NCBI GenBank assembly: GCA_035293765.1
Contig: DATGMF010000097.1
Coordinates: forward strand, 105,075-169,074
DNA from: DASRHT01 sp035293765
Lineage (GTDB): Bacteria; Chloroflexota; Ktedonobacteria; Ktedonobacterales; Ktedonobacteraceae
Length of the DNA: 64,000 nt
Reading direction: 5' to 3'
The position numbers were made by a program, and so were the translations under genes. Below the pieces are notes generated by a model that worked only from the letters and a program-made list of their open reading frames with translations, ran no database searches and was not told where the DNA came from. Numbering within the stretch: position 1 is the first letter of the stretch; each line of letters opens with the position of its first letter. Shown here piece after piece: positions 8,189-17,663 of the stretch.

Positions 8189-9658
8189 TTATTTCACCAG
8201 CAAACTAGCTGCCGCAGGTCCGGCAGCAGCCAGCACCAACTGCACCGCCACGGTGAGGACGAGCAGCGCGGCGGTCGCCAGCGTGATGGAGGTCGCCAGG
8301 CCAATCGGCGTGACCAGGTGGTCTTCCTTCTTGGGGGCGTCAAAGAACATGACTTTGACGATGCGCCCATAGTAGACCAGGGAGACGACGCTATTGAGCA
8401 AGGCGATGATGACGAGGCCGGATTGTCCGAGTCCCCAGGCAGAGGTGAAGAGGATTACTTTGCTCCAGAAGCCTGCCACGGGCGGGATGCCTGCCAGCGA
8501 GAGCAGACAGAGGGCCGTGCCGACGCTCAAGAGCGGCGCGCGCCTCCAGAGCCCGCGGAAGTCCTCGATCCTGTCGCCGCCGGTCAGATCCGCCAGGGCG
8601 ATAATGCCGGCGAACGCGCCCAGATTGGTGATGACGTAGACCAGGATGAAGAAGAGCACGGCAGCGTTGCCGTCAGGGCTCTTCGTCGCCAGGCTGGCAA
8701 TGAAGCCGACCAGGATGTAGCCCGCCTGCGCAATGCTGGAGTAGGCCATCATACGCTTCACGTTCGTCTGTACGGCTGCTACAAGGTTGCCCAGGGTCAT
8801 GGTGAGAATCGCGACAATCGACAATACCGTGATCAGCGAGGTCAGGTTGACCTGTCCCAGGCCGCCGTAGATGAAGACGCGGATCAGCGCGGCGAAGCCT
8901 GCTGCCTTAGAGCCGACCGAGAAGAAGGCTGTCGCGGGCGTCGGCGCACCTTCGTAAATATCGGGCGCCCACATGTGGAAGGGGACCGCCGAAATCTTGA
9001 AGCCGAAGCCAGCTATGATCAGCACATCGGCAATCAAGATCAGGAGATTGCCATTGCTGATGCCGGTTTTGATCGAGGTGGCGATACCGATCAGGTCGGT
9101 CGTGCCGGTCAAGCCGTAGAGCAGCGCGAAGCCGTAGAGCAGGATCGCGGAGGACATCGCCCCCAATAGCACGTACTTCACGGCGGCTTCGGCTGATTTC
9201 TCATTGTTGCGGATCAGGCCCGCCATTACATAGAGCGGGATACTGGTCAGTTCCAGCGAGATATAGATCGTGATTAATTCACCCGTGCTTGCCATCAACA
9301 TCATGCCCACCACTGAGAAGAGCATGAGAGTGTAAAACTCGCCATCTGCCCTGACGTACCTGGCAACATAGCTATAGGACGCCAGAATCATCACAGCCGC
9401 GATCATCAGGAAAATTACTTTGAAAAAGATAGCGTATTGATCTACTACCAGCATGCCGAAAAAAGCTGTACGGGTGCCTGACAGCGTCAGCGCCTGCGAG
9501 ATAGTAAAGCCGATTGGTACAGCCAGACCGATCAGCGCCACGCCCGCGACCACGGCGCGCCGCTTCACGAACAGGTCTACTGCCATCACCACCAGCGCCA
9601 ACAACGTCAGGCTCAACTCTGGCGCCAGCAGGTAGAGATCAGATAATTGAAAAGGCAT
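8189..9658 (-). CDS. nuoN: NADH-quinone oxidoreductase subunit N
   Basis: A 489-residue antiporter-like proton-pumping subunit of complex I with about 14 membrane segments. The family block VPFHMWAPDIYEGAPTP followed by AFFSVGSKAAGFAAL is present. It closes the minus-strand nuoJKLMN run. AAGGAG lies 6 bases before the ATG. A 239-base gap with a repeat element separates it from nuoM, so it may depend on read-through or its own promoter. Confidence 0.95.
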   Translation of the reverse strand: MPFQLSDLYLLAPELSLTLLALVVMAVDLFVKRRAVVAGVALIGLAVPIGFTISQALTLSGTRTAFFGMLVVDQYAIFFKVIFLMIAAVMILASYSYVARYVRADGEFYTLMLFSVVGMMLMASTGELITIYISLELTSIPLYVMAGLIRNNEKSAEAAVKYVLLGAMSSAILLYGFALLYGLTGTTDLIGIATSIKTGISNGNLLILIADVLIIAGFGFKISAVPFHMWAPDIYEGAPTPATAFFSVGSKAAGFAALIRVFIYGGLGQVNLTSLITVLSIVAILTMTLGNLVAAVQTNVKRMMAYSSIAQAGYILVGFIASLATKSPDGNAAVLFFILVYVITNLGAFAGIIALADLTGGDRIEDFRGLWRRAPLLSVGTALCLLSLAGIPPVAGFWSKVILFTSAWGLGQSGLVIIALLNSVVSLVYYGRIVKVMFFDAPKKEDHLVTPIGLATSITLATAALLVLTVAVQLVLAAAGPAAASLLVK

Positions 9659-9744
9659 GGGAAACTCCTTACCCCACCTGGGGCCTCTCCCCCATCGCAG
9701 GGACCCGCTAATGCACAGTAACGAATGATTCAGGGAATGCCCCC

Positions 9745-9836
9745 GTAGCGACGCGGTTCACCACGTCCGCTTTAGCGCCACATTCACCGTCTCCAAAGGA
9801 AGGCAGTAAACTGGACGCGCTCAAGCACGTCGCTAC
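9745..9836. repeat. Small inverted-repeat element between nuoM and nuoN
   Basis: A 92-base element with 9-base inverted ends GTAGCGACG (9745-9753) and CGTCGCTAC (9828-9836). Just inside the right end is GGACGCGCTCAAGC, shared with the elements at 32488-32548 and 38507-38715. It lies in the 239-base gap inside the nuo operon, where nothing else is seen. Confidence 0.65.
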
Positions 9837-9897
9837 AGAGAGATCGCCGGCATCATTTGTTCATCTGCATTATCGCGTTCCCACAATGGAAGCGCCG

Positions 9898-11478
9898 CTA
9901 CTTTATCATAGCCGAAGCCGCCTGCATAAGCTGGTGGAGGCTGGGCGTAATTATATCAATCAAAGGCTTAGGGTAAATGCCGACAATCACAATCACCACA
10001 GCCAGCGCCAGTAACGGGATCAGCTCGCGCCGGTTCGCATCGGGCAGCCAGCTCCACTTGGGATTAAACGGTCCGAAGAAGACGCGCTTGATCATCCAGA
10101 GCAGATAGCCAGCCGTTAAGATCATCGTGAAGACAGCAGCAGCCGTCGGCACGGTCCAGATGCGGAAGCTGCTGGTGAAAACCATATATTCAGCGACGAA
10201 ACCGGCCAATCCTGGCAAGCCAAGCGAGGCCATCGCCGCGAAGGTGAAGAGCGTGCCAAGCCAGGGCATCTTCTTCGCCACACCGCCGAAAATCGCAATC
10301 TCGCGCGTATGAGCGTGGTCGTAAATGACGCCGACGCAGAAGAAGAGCAGGCCGGTGATGATGCCGTGGCTGAACATCTGCACGGTTGCACCGGTCAGCG
10401 CCGCCTGGCGAAATGCCATATCGCCAATGCCAGCCGCCGCCGCCACGCCCAGCAGGATCACGCCCATATGACTCACGCTGGAGTACGCGATCAGCTTCTT
10501 CATATCCTTCTGCACCAGGCAGATGCCCGCGCCGTAAAGGATGTTGATTACCGCGAGAACGACCAGCCAGCCGGAGAACTCGCGCACACCCAGCGGGAAG
10601 AGCGTCAGGCAGACGCGGATCAGGCCGTAAGCGCCCATTTTCAGCAGCACGCCCGCCAGAATTACGCTGACCTCCGTTGGCGCGTCCGTATGCGCATCCG
10701 GCAGCCAGGTATGGAACGGGAACATGGGAATCTTGACCGCGAAGGCCATGAAGATCAGCAGGAACGTCAGCAACTGCAAGCTCATCGTCACGCCAACGAG
10801 CGGGATCTGTACGCCGCCGACGATAAAATGGGTCGCAAAGTACTGCATGCTCGCCGTGTTAGCGCCGCCCTTGAAGTAGAGCAGCAGGATACCGGCCAGC
10901 ATAAAGATACTGCCGAAGAAGGTGTATAGCAGGAACTTCCAGGCCGAGTAGATGCGTCCCGGCATGCCATGCTTGATGACATCGCTGCCCCAGATACCGA
11001 TCAGCAGGAACATCGGGGCCAGCTCGACCTCCCAGAAGAGGAAGAAGAGCAGCAGATCGAGCGCCAGGAAGACGCCCATCACCCCCGCCTCCAGGACCAG
11101 CAGCAGGGCCATATAATCCTTGACGCGCGTCTTCTCCCAGCCGCCGATAATCGCCAGCAGCGTCAGCAACGCGTTCAAGAACACCATCGGCAAGCTCAAG
11201 CCATCAACGCCCAGGAAGTAATTGATATTGAGCTGGATCGAGCCCGCTTTCGCTTGAATCCAGGGAATGTTAATCGAATAGGGCAACTGGCTCAGGCTGC
11301 CAAAGCCAACCGGGCTGGTAGCTACCAGATAGGCCACATATAGCGTTAAGGCCAGGACTAGCGTAGCCGTGACCAGGGCAATCCAGCGAGCTGCTTTGAC
11401 AGGCGTCAGATAGACAGCGATTGCGCCGATCACCGGTAACAGGATAATCCAGGTCAGAGCATTTGAGAATATCTCCAT
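9898..11478 (-). CDS. nuoM: NADH-quinone oxidoreductase subunit M
   Basis: A 526-residue proton-translocating subunit of complex I. The conserved block PMFPFHTWLPDAHTDAPTE and ILAGVLLKMGAYGLIR are intact, with the pumping-channel Lys in the latter. A conserved Glu of the antiporter family is seen in LLFFLFWEVELAPMFLLIG. The start ATG follows GAGAGGATAAG and lies only six bases after the nuoL stop, so the two are translated together. Confidence 0.95.
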   Translation of the reverse strand: MEIFSNALTWIILLPVIGAIAVYLTPVKAARWIALVTATLVLALTLYVAYLVATSPVGFGSLSQLPYSINIPWIQAKAGSIQLNINYFLGVDGLSLPMVFLNALLTLLAIIGGWEKTRVKDYMALLLVLEAGVMGVFLALDLLLFFLFWEVELAPMFLLIGIWGSDVIKHGMPGRIYSAWKFLLYTFFGSIFMLAGILLLYFKGGANTASMQYFATHFIVGGVQIPLVGVTMSLQLLTFLLIFMAFAVKIPMFPFHTWLPDAHTDAPTEVSVILAGVLLKMGAYGLIRVCLTLFPLGVREFSGWLVVLAVINILYGAGICLVQKDMKKLIAYSSVSHMGVILLGVAAAAGIGDMAFRQAALTGATVQMFSHGIITGLLFFCVGVIYDHAHTREIAIFGGVAKKMPWLGTLFTFAAMASLGLPGLAGFVAEYMVFTSSFRIWTVPTAAAVFTMILTAGYLLWMIKRVFFGPFNPKWSWLPDANRRELIPLLALAVVIVIVGIYPKPLIDIITPSLHQLMQAASAMIK

Positions 11479-11484
11479 GATTGC

Positions 11485-13653
11485 TTATCCTCTCACATAG
11501 GTGACCAGCACAAAAACAATCACCGCTAAGACCGCAATGCCGCCGAAGAAGCCGATCATGTACGTCTGCACGCGGCCCGTCTCGACCTTGCTGGTATCGC
11601 GCCCGAGCGTCGTCACAGCTCTGGCGGCTCCATTGACAATGCCATCGATGATGTAGGTATCAAACGCCTGCTCGATATGCGAGATGCCAAGCACGACGTA
11701 GCGCACAAACAGGTCGTAGAGCTGGTCTATATAGTAGCGGTTGTACAGGATGCGGTGCAGCGTGCGTAGCACTGCGTTGTTTTGCACGACGCTATGCAGC
11801 TTCGCCGGTTCCACCCACGCATAGAGCACATACGCTACTAGCAGACCCGCGAAAGAAACAATTACGCCAATCCAGGTATCGGGCGTAGCAAGCATTTTAC
11901 CGATGTCCAGCGAGGGCGAGTTGGGGTTGAGGTAGGTAAAGAAGCCCACCCAGTAGCCTGCAATGACTGAAGGGATGGCGAGCAGGATCAGTGGGATCGT
12001 AATCGTGCGCGGCGATTCATGCGGCTCGCCCACGCCGCGATACGTTCCGCCCCATAGGCCGCCGACACGACCTCCTTTGCCGCCGAACGCCTGGATATAG
12101 GCCCGCAGCATATAGAACGCGGTCAGGCCAGCGGTGCCAAGCGTCAGCGCGTATAGTCCCCAATCGCCGTGCTCAAACGTCAGCCCGATGATGGTCTCCT
12201 TACTGAAGAAGCCGGAGAAGAAGGGGAAGCCAGAGATTGCCAGCGTCGCAATCAGCCAGGTAATCGCCGTGATCGGCATGCGGGTAGCCAGGCCGCCCAT
12301 CAAGCGCATATCCTGCACCTCTTTATGCGTTGCGTGGTGCAGCGAATGCAGCACACTGCCAGCGCCCAGGAAGAGCAGAGCCTTAAAGAACGCGTGAGTG
12401 AAGAGATGGAACATGCCGGGACCCGATTGCAGTTCGGAACCGGCCACGCCCAGGCCCACAAACATGTAGCCTAGCTGACTGATCGTCGAAAAGGCCAGCA
12501 CGCGCTTGAAGTCGGTCTGCACCAGCGCGATAGTCGCAGCGAAGGTTGCCGTGATTGCGCCAACCCAGGCCACTACTTCAAAGGCTGCGGGATCGGCGGC
12601 GGCAAAGAGCGGATAGGTGCGCGCCACCATGTAGACGCCAGCCGCCACCATCGTCGCCGCGTGGATCAGCGCGCTCACGGGCGTCGGACCTTCCATCGCC
12701 GACGGCAACCAGACGTGCAGCGGAACCTGCGCCGACTTACCAATCGCGCCGCAGAAGACCAGGATCATCGCCACCGTCAATAGCGTCTTATCCATCGTCT
12801 GCACCCGCGTCGCCAACTGGCTAAACTCGAAGGTGCCAGTGCTGGTGAAGAGGATCATGATACCGATGATAAAGCCAACATCACCAACGCGGTTGACCAC
12901 AAATGCCTGCAACGACGCGCTCGCGGGCGAGGGACGCTGCTCCTCCGGCTTGGCGCGTTTATTGATCCAGAAGCCGATCAGCAGGTACGAGCTCAGGCCC
13001 ACCAGTTCCCAGCCGACAAAGATCACCAGGAAGTTGCGCGCAAAGACAATTACTAGCATCGAGAATGCGAAAAGCGAGAGGTAGGAAAAGAAGCGCGCGT
13101 AACCTGCGGAGTCCTCCATATAGCCCTGCGAATAGAACTGCACCAGCAGCGAGACCGTCGTCACCACCACCATCATGGCAATCGCCAGATGATCAAGCTG
13201 GAACGCGACCACGTAACTGGCAGAGCCCTGCACCAGCCATTCGTATTGAAAAACCGTAATGCCTTGAGGGGGCAGCGCTTGAGGGCCTGTCTGAGGACCT
13301 ATGAGCGTACTGATGAGCAGCACCCAGGAGTAAATACAGGCCAGGGCCATAATAGCAATAGCCACATAGCCGCTCACCTTAGCGCCTGTCGTTAGGTACG
13401 GTACTTTCGGGTCATCATCGTCGTCCTGACCATGCTCCCCATGATCATCACCTTCCGCTCCATGAACTTCGACCGCGTGCGCATCGGCGTGCGAGGTTGC
13501 GGAACCGCCTTCCCCCCCGTAGGGACCAGATTTATCGCGTCCGCCCGATTTATCGCGGCTAAGGAGGTCCCAGGGGCGGGTTCCGAAAATAATCACAGCG
13601 AACGCCAGCAGCGGTGCGAGCAGGATCAATCCAGAAAATTGATACAAAGCCAT
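11485..13653 (-). CDS. nuoL: NADH-quinone oxidoreductase subunit L with repeat-derived insert
   Basis: A 722-residue subunit, longer than the usual 610-680. The antiporter core is intact (VPLHVWLPSAMEGPTPVSAL, HAATMVAAGVYMVAR) and the C-terminal lateral helix region follows. Between TM1 and TM2 (about residues 28-80) is a hydrophilic insert. It starts with a repeat-encoded segment containing RDKSGG then RDKSGPYGG (13519-13559) and continues with a His/Asp/Glu-rich stretch. A second Gly-rich insert precedes HESPR near residue 540. I choose the ATG at 13651-13653; GTG codons at 13662 and 13665 overlap the nuoK end and are alternatives. Confidence 0.93.
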   Translation of the reverse strand: MALYQFSGLILLAPLLAFAVIIFGTRPWDLLSRDKSGGRDKSGPYGGEGGSATSHADAHAVEVHGAEGDDHGEHGQDDDDDPKVPYLTTGAKVSGYVAIAIMALACIYSWVLLISTLIGPQTGPQALPPQGITVFQYEWLVQGSASYVVAFQLDHLAIAMMVVVTTVSLLVQFYSQGYMEDSAGYARFFSYLSLFAFSMLVIVFARNFLVIFVGWELVGLSSYLLIGFWINKRAKPEEQRPSPASASLQAFVVNRVGDVGFIIGIMILFTSTGTFEFSQLATRVQTMDKTLLTVAMILVFCGAIGKSAQVPLHVWLPSAMEGPTPVSALIHAATMVAAGVYMVARTYPLFAAADPAAFEVVAWVGAITATFAATIALVQTDFKRVLAFSTISQLGYMFVGLGVAGSELQSGPGMFHLFTHAFFKALLFLGAGSVLHSLHHATHKEVQDMRLMGGLATRMPITAITWLIATLAISGFPFFSGFFSKETIIGLTFEHGDWGLYALTLGTAGLTAFYMLRAYIQAFGGKGGRVGGLWGGTYRGVGEPHESPRTITIPLILLAIPSVIAGYWVGFFTYLNPNSPSLDIGKMLATPDTWIGVIVSFAGLLVAYVLYAWVEPAKLHSVVQNNAVLRTLHRILYNRYYIDQLYDLFVRYVVLGISHIEQAFDTYIIDGIVNGAARAVTTLGRDTSKVETGRVQTYMIGFFGGIAVLAVIVFVLVTYVRG
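13519..13559. repeat. Dispersed repeat embedded in nuoL
   Basis: 13519-13542 begins GTAGGGACC and ends CGCGTCC. It matches 52347-52370 (inside the BNR lipoprotein gene) at 22 of 24 positions on the opposite strand, and resembles the ends of the element at 38507-38715. A shorter second copy of the core (GATTTATCGCG) follows at once, giving the doubled RDKSG in NuoL. Confidence 0.8.
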
Positions 13654-13658
13654 CGTGT

Positions 13659-13979
13659 TCACCACTTCATCATATCTATCTCGCCTACATCCACCGTATC
13701 ACGCTTGCGATAGATCGCGATAATCATCGCAAGGGCAACCGCCGCCTCGGCAGCGGCCACGGTGATAATGAAAATAGCGAAGATCTGTCCGGTCAGGTGA
13801 GTCGAATAGCCCCTGACCTGGTCGAAAAACGAAAAACCCACCATTGTGATATTGACCGCATTTAGCATAATCTCAATGCCCATCAATACAGCAATAGCAT
13901 TGCGCTTGGAGATCGCCCCATAGAGGCCGATGCAGAAGAGGATGGCACCAAGCACCAGGAAATGATTGAGCGTCAACAT
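13659..13979 (-). CDS. nuoK: NADH-quinone oxidoreductase subunit K
   Basis: A 106-residue three-helix complex I subunit. It has the two membrane glutamates of the family, in GIEIMLNAVN (around residue 39) and AAAEAAVALAMI (around 76), which form part of the proton-transfer axis. Four bases separate it from nuoJ, and its end lies beside or overlaps the nuoL start. Confidence 0.95.
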   Translation of the reverse strand: MLTLNHFLVLGAILFCIGLYGAISKRNAIAVLMGIEIMLNAVNITMVGFSFFDQVRGYSTHLTGQIFAIFIITVAAAEAAVALAMIIAIYRKRDTVDVGEIDMMKW

Positions 13980-13983
13980 AGCA

Positions 13984-14508
13984 TTAATCCTCCCTACCGA
14001 TGACTATCGCGCCGACAATCGCCACCAGCAGCACCAGGGAGGCAACTTCAAAGGGCAGCACATAGCTATAGGTCGTGGGACTGTAGAGCAATTGACCAAT
14101 CGCCACCACATTATTAATGCCGGGCGGCAACTGTCCGGCTCCATTGCCCACGTTGGCGACCGCGCGTGGGCTATAGGCTGCGGCATACACGATAGTCGCG
14201 CCGACCAGGGCGCATATCACTACCGCGATCCCCCAGAGCCTGTTCGTCGGGTTTGTTCGCGCCTGTCCGCCGATACGTGTCAACATGAGCGCGAACAAAA
14301 TCAGGATCGTCACCGCACCTGCGTAGATCAGGATCTGCACAATCGCAATGAATTCGGCATTGAGCAGCACATAAATACCGGCTGCCATCGCAAATACCAC
14401 CACCAGCGCAAGCGCGCTATGCACGATATTGCGCAACCCCACCACCGCCAACGCTGCCCCCACCAGGATGACAGCGAAGATCCAGAATATGAGGGTGGCT
14501 AAGTCCAT
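13984..14508 (-). CDS. nuoJ: NADH-quinone oxidoreductase subunit J
   Basis: A 174-residue membrane subunit of complex I (five hydrophobic segments), with the family pattern VHSALALVVVFAMAAGIYVLL and LIYAGAVTILILFALML. The ATG at 14506-14508 is chosen because GGAGG lies upstream and the family begins at this point; a frame opening at 14571 would add 21 hydrophilic residues. It is the first gene of the nuoJKLMN run. No nuoA-I genes are upstream; a divergent pseudokinase gene lies there instead. Confidence 0.93.
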   Translation of the reverse strand: MDLATLIFWIFAVILVGAALAVVGLRNIVHSALALVVVFAMAAGIYVLLNAEFIAIVQILIYAGAVTILILFALMLTRIGGQARTNPTNRLWGIAVVICALVGATIVYAAAYSPRAVANVGNGAGQLPPGINNVVAIGQLLYSPTTYSYVLPFEVASLVLLVAIVGAIVIGRED

Positions 14509-14561
14509 AAAAAAATTCCTCCGGGTTATATCGGATATCGGATCGTTCTTCTCCGCGCTCC

Positions 14562-14596
14562 GTAGGGACAACGCCCACGATGAAACGGGGAGCTAC
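14562..14596. repeat. GTAG-ended palindrome upstream of nuoJ
   Basis: The 427-base nuoJ to pseudokinase gap holds a short element with ends GTAG (14562) and CTAC (14593-14596). It contains GCCCACGATGAAACGGGG, a diverged copy of the module B palindrome. The rest of the gap is AT-rich with one clear promoter for the plus-strand gene (14879-14887); the nuo promoter is not obvious to me. Confidence 0.6.
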
Positions 14597-14878
14597 CGGT
14601 TGCTTTGGAGCACGGAACACGTTCAAAGGTATATTCCTATCCTCGTTGATGATCTGTTATTATCTGCTATATAGTATTGTAGCATCAAGATGCGACCCGG
14701 CGGTCCGGGTCGCAGTGCTGCAACGCGTGATGAGTCCATTAGCGATTCTAACAAAACATCCGTCATGTGGCAAGGGGAAAATGTGCTCATTGTAACTCTC
14801 ACACTGTGAAGATACGTGCTAATGCATATACATCCTACCTAATGGCCCAATCTCACATGACATCTAACATGGTATGTA

Positions 14879-14887
14879 TGCTATAAT
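14879..14887 (+). promoter_or_regulatory. Extended -10 promoter of the pseudokinase gene
   Basis: TGCTATAAT (TG at 14879-14880, TATAAT at 14882-14887), a consensus extended -10, lies 49 bases before the ATG at 14936. No good -35 is seen, as is common for extended -10 promoters. The same TGCTATAAT appears at 36003 and, on the minus strand, near 25415. Confidence 0.65.
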
Positions 14888-14935
14888 TTTCTCTAGAGCT
14901 CTAATCTTTTTGTGTAAAAGGCGTATTAAGGGGTA

Positions 14936-17659
14936 ATGAGCGTAACACGAATGACTCCTAACTATAGTCAATCTAGCAGCCAGCGGTGTAACCGTTGCCA
15001 TATCCCGATCCCACGCAACGCAACGTTCTGCGGAACGTGCGGAGAGCGTTTTGATAAACAGAACAGTACACAATTACTGAATAAGGCTGATATCGCAGAC
15101 CGTTACCGTATCACCTCCCTTGTACGCAGGCGCCCCTATGTGCAACTCTTTATAGCCATTGATCATCTGCGACAACAACCCGTAGTCATTCGCGATATCG
15201 ATCTCAGCAGCCTGGACGAGAGCGGACAGGCGCAGGCGCTTGAGATGGTACAGCAAGAACATGATCGGCTGCGCAAGCTCTGCATCCAGGATCTTATGCC
15301 GATAATCGATCTGCGCTCCTTCCAGGGGCATCTTTACACGATTGCCGCCTGGCCTTTCGGGTTTCACCAACACGAGCGCGGATACAGCGACATTCCGCGC
15401 TATACCCTGCAAGATCTCTTACAGAGCGGGATCGGCCTGCCCGAAGAGCAAATTGCCATCTCATGGCTCTACCGCATCTGCCAGGCGGTCGAACGCCTGC
15501 ATCAGGAAGAGATTATTCTCGGTGATCTCGATCCCTACGCTATTATTGTAAGCGATCAGGAATATGACGGGTTACCCGCACTAATGATCTCATGGCTGCC
15601 GCTGTCATTACAGAATCTTTTACCTTATATATCGACAGCGACAAATATCGTACCTGCTAGTGTAACAAACACTCTACGCGGCTCAGTAGAGAAACAGACT
15701 GACATTTATAGTCTCGGGGCTCTTCTCTACCTGTTACTTACAGGCACATCGCCCGAAGAGCCTGGCGCATCCATGCAGCACCTATTGCGGCCTGTACGCC
15801 CCCTCACTCCTGGCATTAACAGCAACGTTGATACGATTATTAAGCGAGCGCTGACAACAAAGAGTGAGGAACGATTCCAGAGTGCTGCCGAAATGACTGA
15901 CGCGCTGCTTGAGCTCTGTCTTGGTTCAAGCGTGCAGCCGGCAAATAGTGTCAGCAATCAGTACATGCAGACCAGAGTCCTGAAACATTCCCCCATTCCT
16001 GAACCAGGTAGAACCCTGAGTCCTGGTGATAGTGGCGATGCTACCATTATTGCTCCGCTTCCGCAGCTACGGCGTAAGATCACCAAAGTTCTTACCAGCA
16101 GTCTTAAAATGCGCGTAGCTCACATGAATGAAGCATCAGGAGCCTCAGCAAACGCAAAGCATCCCAATGACCCCCAATCTATTATAATCGAGGAATTATC
16201 CATGGGAACGGAACCTACAACGGAGACTGAAGCTATGCTCGAACCATCCGCAGCAAAGATGGAGACTGTGGTCGAACCTTCTGCCGAGGAGACGAAAAAA
16301 GTGATAGAGCCACCTACCACCGAAACCGGAAAAGGGCCTGAGTCCTCTTCCGCCACGGAGATGGCTACTCCTCCTATCACAGAAACAGCGATGATTGTTG
16401 AACCCCCCTCTTCCGACGCAGAAGCGATGACCGACCCTCCCGTCCCAGAAGCGGAAGAAACGAATGACCCTGCTGGAGAGCCAGTGACGATCACCGGGCC
16501 GCTGCTCACGGAGGCCGAAGCAGCTTCTCTGGAGCAGGCAACGGAGGTGCAAACAGAACCTGAGTCCTCCCCAGCACTGATTGAGATAGAAGTTTCGCCT
16601 TCCGAAGATGAAATGAACGAACTGACTGAGACCGTTATCAAGCTTCCTGAAGACGAAACCGTCACTCCTGCTGAGACTATTACCGGACCTCTGCCTCCTG
16701 AGGTTACAGCGGAGAGCGAGCCGTCCAATGGTGAAGCAGAAATAGAGAACGAGCCTTTCGCACTGGCAGCAGAGGAGCCGAAGGCCGACACACCTTCAGC
16801 GCAGGTTGAAGAGCGCATTGAGCCAATCGCGCCAGCCACAATAGAAGAACAATTTTTACAAGATGCTCAGGTAATTGAATATTCCTTGGCGCAGACGGTA
16901 CCGCTACAGAATGGTCATACCGTTGAAGCAACTCAGGGCGTGGATGCACAGACGGAGACCGGGTCCGCGCCCGCGGCAGAGCAGACGTCCGTAGAGGCGA
17001 AACCCGCTCAGGAGGAGCAACCGCCAACGCAACCCTTACCGGATTCGTCTGCCGATGCAGTATCGGATGGCGGCGCGATCCCTGATATGCATCCCTCGCT
17101 GGTGCAGCGCATGTTGGAGCACGTCAGCGGCGTATTGCCGGCTATCGTGCGTCCGACGCAGAAAGGTGCAGAGACGCAGGAGGAGCCCCTGCTCAAACGC
17201 TTGCAACGCTTTGTGCTGGGGGAGCAGCAGCATACCACCACGGCGGCGGCGCTGATCGAAACGCCGTTGCGTATCCAGCCCAACCAGATCTATTCCATTC
17301 GCATCCATATGATGGGCCGCGATGAACCTGACCCGGGCTCCATATATGGGGGATTAAGCGCCGTTACGAAGGGCGAGACGGTTCATATCGAGGTGCGCTC
17401 GGCCCTCTACCGCAATTTCGCCTATATTGTGCAGCAGGCGGATGTCACGATGCCGGGGAAGGGCTATGCTGCAGAAGTAACCATGCCCATGCAGGCGTTC
17501 ACGCAAGGCCCAAGTGGGCGACGCGAACGCCTGCACATCTTCTTCACAGATGAAGCGCGTCGCCCACTGTATGAGAGGCCGTTCGTGATTGAGGTATTCA
17601 TCTCGCACCTCGTACAGAGCGGGCGCGAAGGGCATAATGTACTCTCTATCCCGCTGTAA
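14936..17659 (+). CDS. Zinc-ribbon pseudokinase with long acidic linker
   Basis: A 907-residue protein. Residues 18-35 form a zinc ribbon (Cys18, Cys21, Cys32, Cys35). Residues about 55-330 follow a Ser/Thr kinase fold outline, but the key residues are lost. The ATP Lys block reads VVIRDID, the HRD loop reads LGDLDPYAIIV, and DFG is replaced by ISWLP. It is therefore probably catalytically dead. Residues about 410-720 are a Glu/Pro/Thr-rich low-complexity linker. The last 150 residues are a compact C-terminal domain I cannot name. A scaffold or sensor role is inferred. AAGGGG lies very close to the ATG; a second ATG is five codons downstream. Confidence 0.85.
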   Translation: MSVTRMTPNYSQSSSQRCNRCHIPIPRNATFCGTCGERFDKQNSTQLLNKADIADRYRITSLVRRRPYVQLFIAIDHLRQQPVVIRDIDLSSLDESGQAQALEMVQQEHDRLRKLCIQDLMPIIDLRSFQGHLYTIAAWPFGFHQHERGYSDIPRYTLQDLLQSGIGLPEEQIAISWLYRICQAVERLHQEEIILGDLDPYAIIVSDQEYDGLPALMISWLPLSLQNLLPYISTATNIVPASVTNTLRGSVEKQTDIYSLGALLYLLLTGTSPEEPGASMQHLLRPVRPLTPGINSNVDTIIKRALTTKSEERFQSAAEMTDALLELCLGSSVQPANSVSNQYMQTRVLKHSPIPEPGRTLSPGDSGDATIIAPLPQLRRKITKVLTSSLKMRVAHMNEASGASANAKHPNDPQSIIIEELSMGTEPTTETEAMLEPSAAKMETVVEPSAEETKKVIEPPTTETGKGPESSSATEMATPPITETAMIVEPPSSDAEAMTDPPVPEAEETNDPAGEPVTITGPLLTEAEAASLEQATEVQTEPESSPALIEIEVSPSEDEMNELTETVIKLPEDETVTPAETITGPLPPEVTAESEPSNGEAEIENEPFALAAEEPKADTPSAQVEERIEPIAPATIEEQFLQDAQVIEYSLAQTVPLQNGHTVEATQGVDAQTETGSAPAAEQTSVEAKPAQEEQPPTQPLPDSSADAVSDGGAIPDMHPSLVQRMLEHVSGVLPAIVRPTQKGAETQEEPLLKRLQRFVLGEQQHTTTAAALIETPLRIQPNQIYSIRIHMMGRDEPDPGSIYGGLSAVTKGETVHIEVRSALYRNFAYIVQQADVTMPGKGYAAEVTMPMQAFTQGPSGRRERLHIFFTDEARRPLYERPFVIEVFISHLVQSGREGHNVLSIPL

Positions 17660-17663
17660 TCGC

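Noticed and set aside
8318..9169. Long plus-strand open frame of 283 codons inside nuoN
   Set aside because: It is a shadow of nuoN on the other strand; composition is Asp/Gly/Arg-rich with no domain, and nuoN is unmistakable.
16120..16839. 239-codon Ser-rich minus-strand frame
   Set aside because: It is the antisense of the Glu/Thr/Pro low-complexity linker of the pseudokinase, which explains its Ser/Val repeats.
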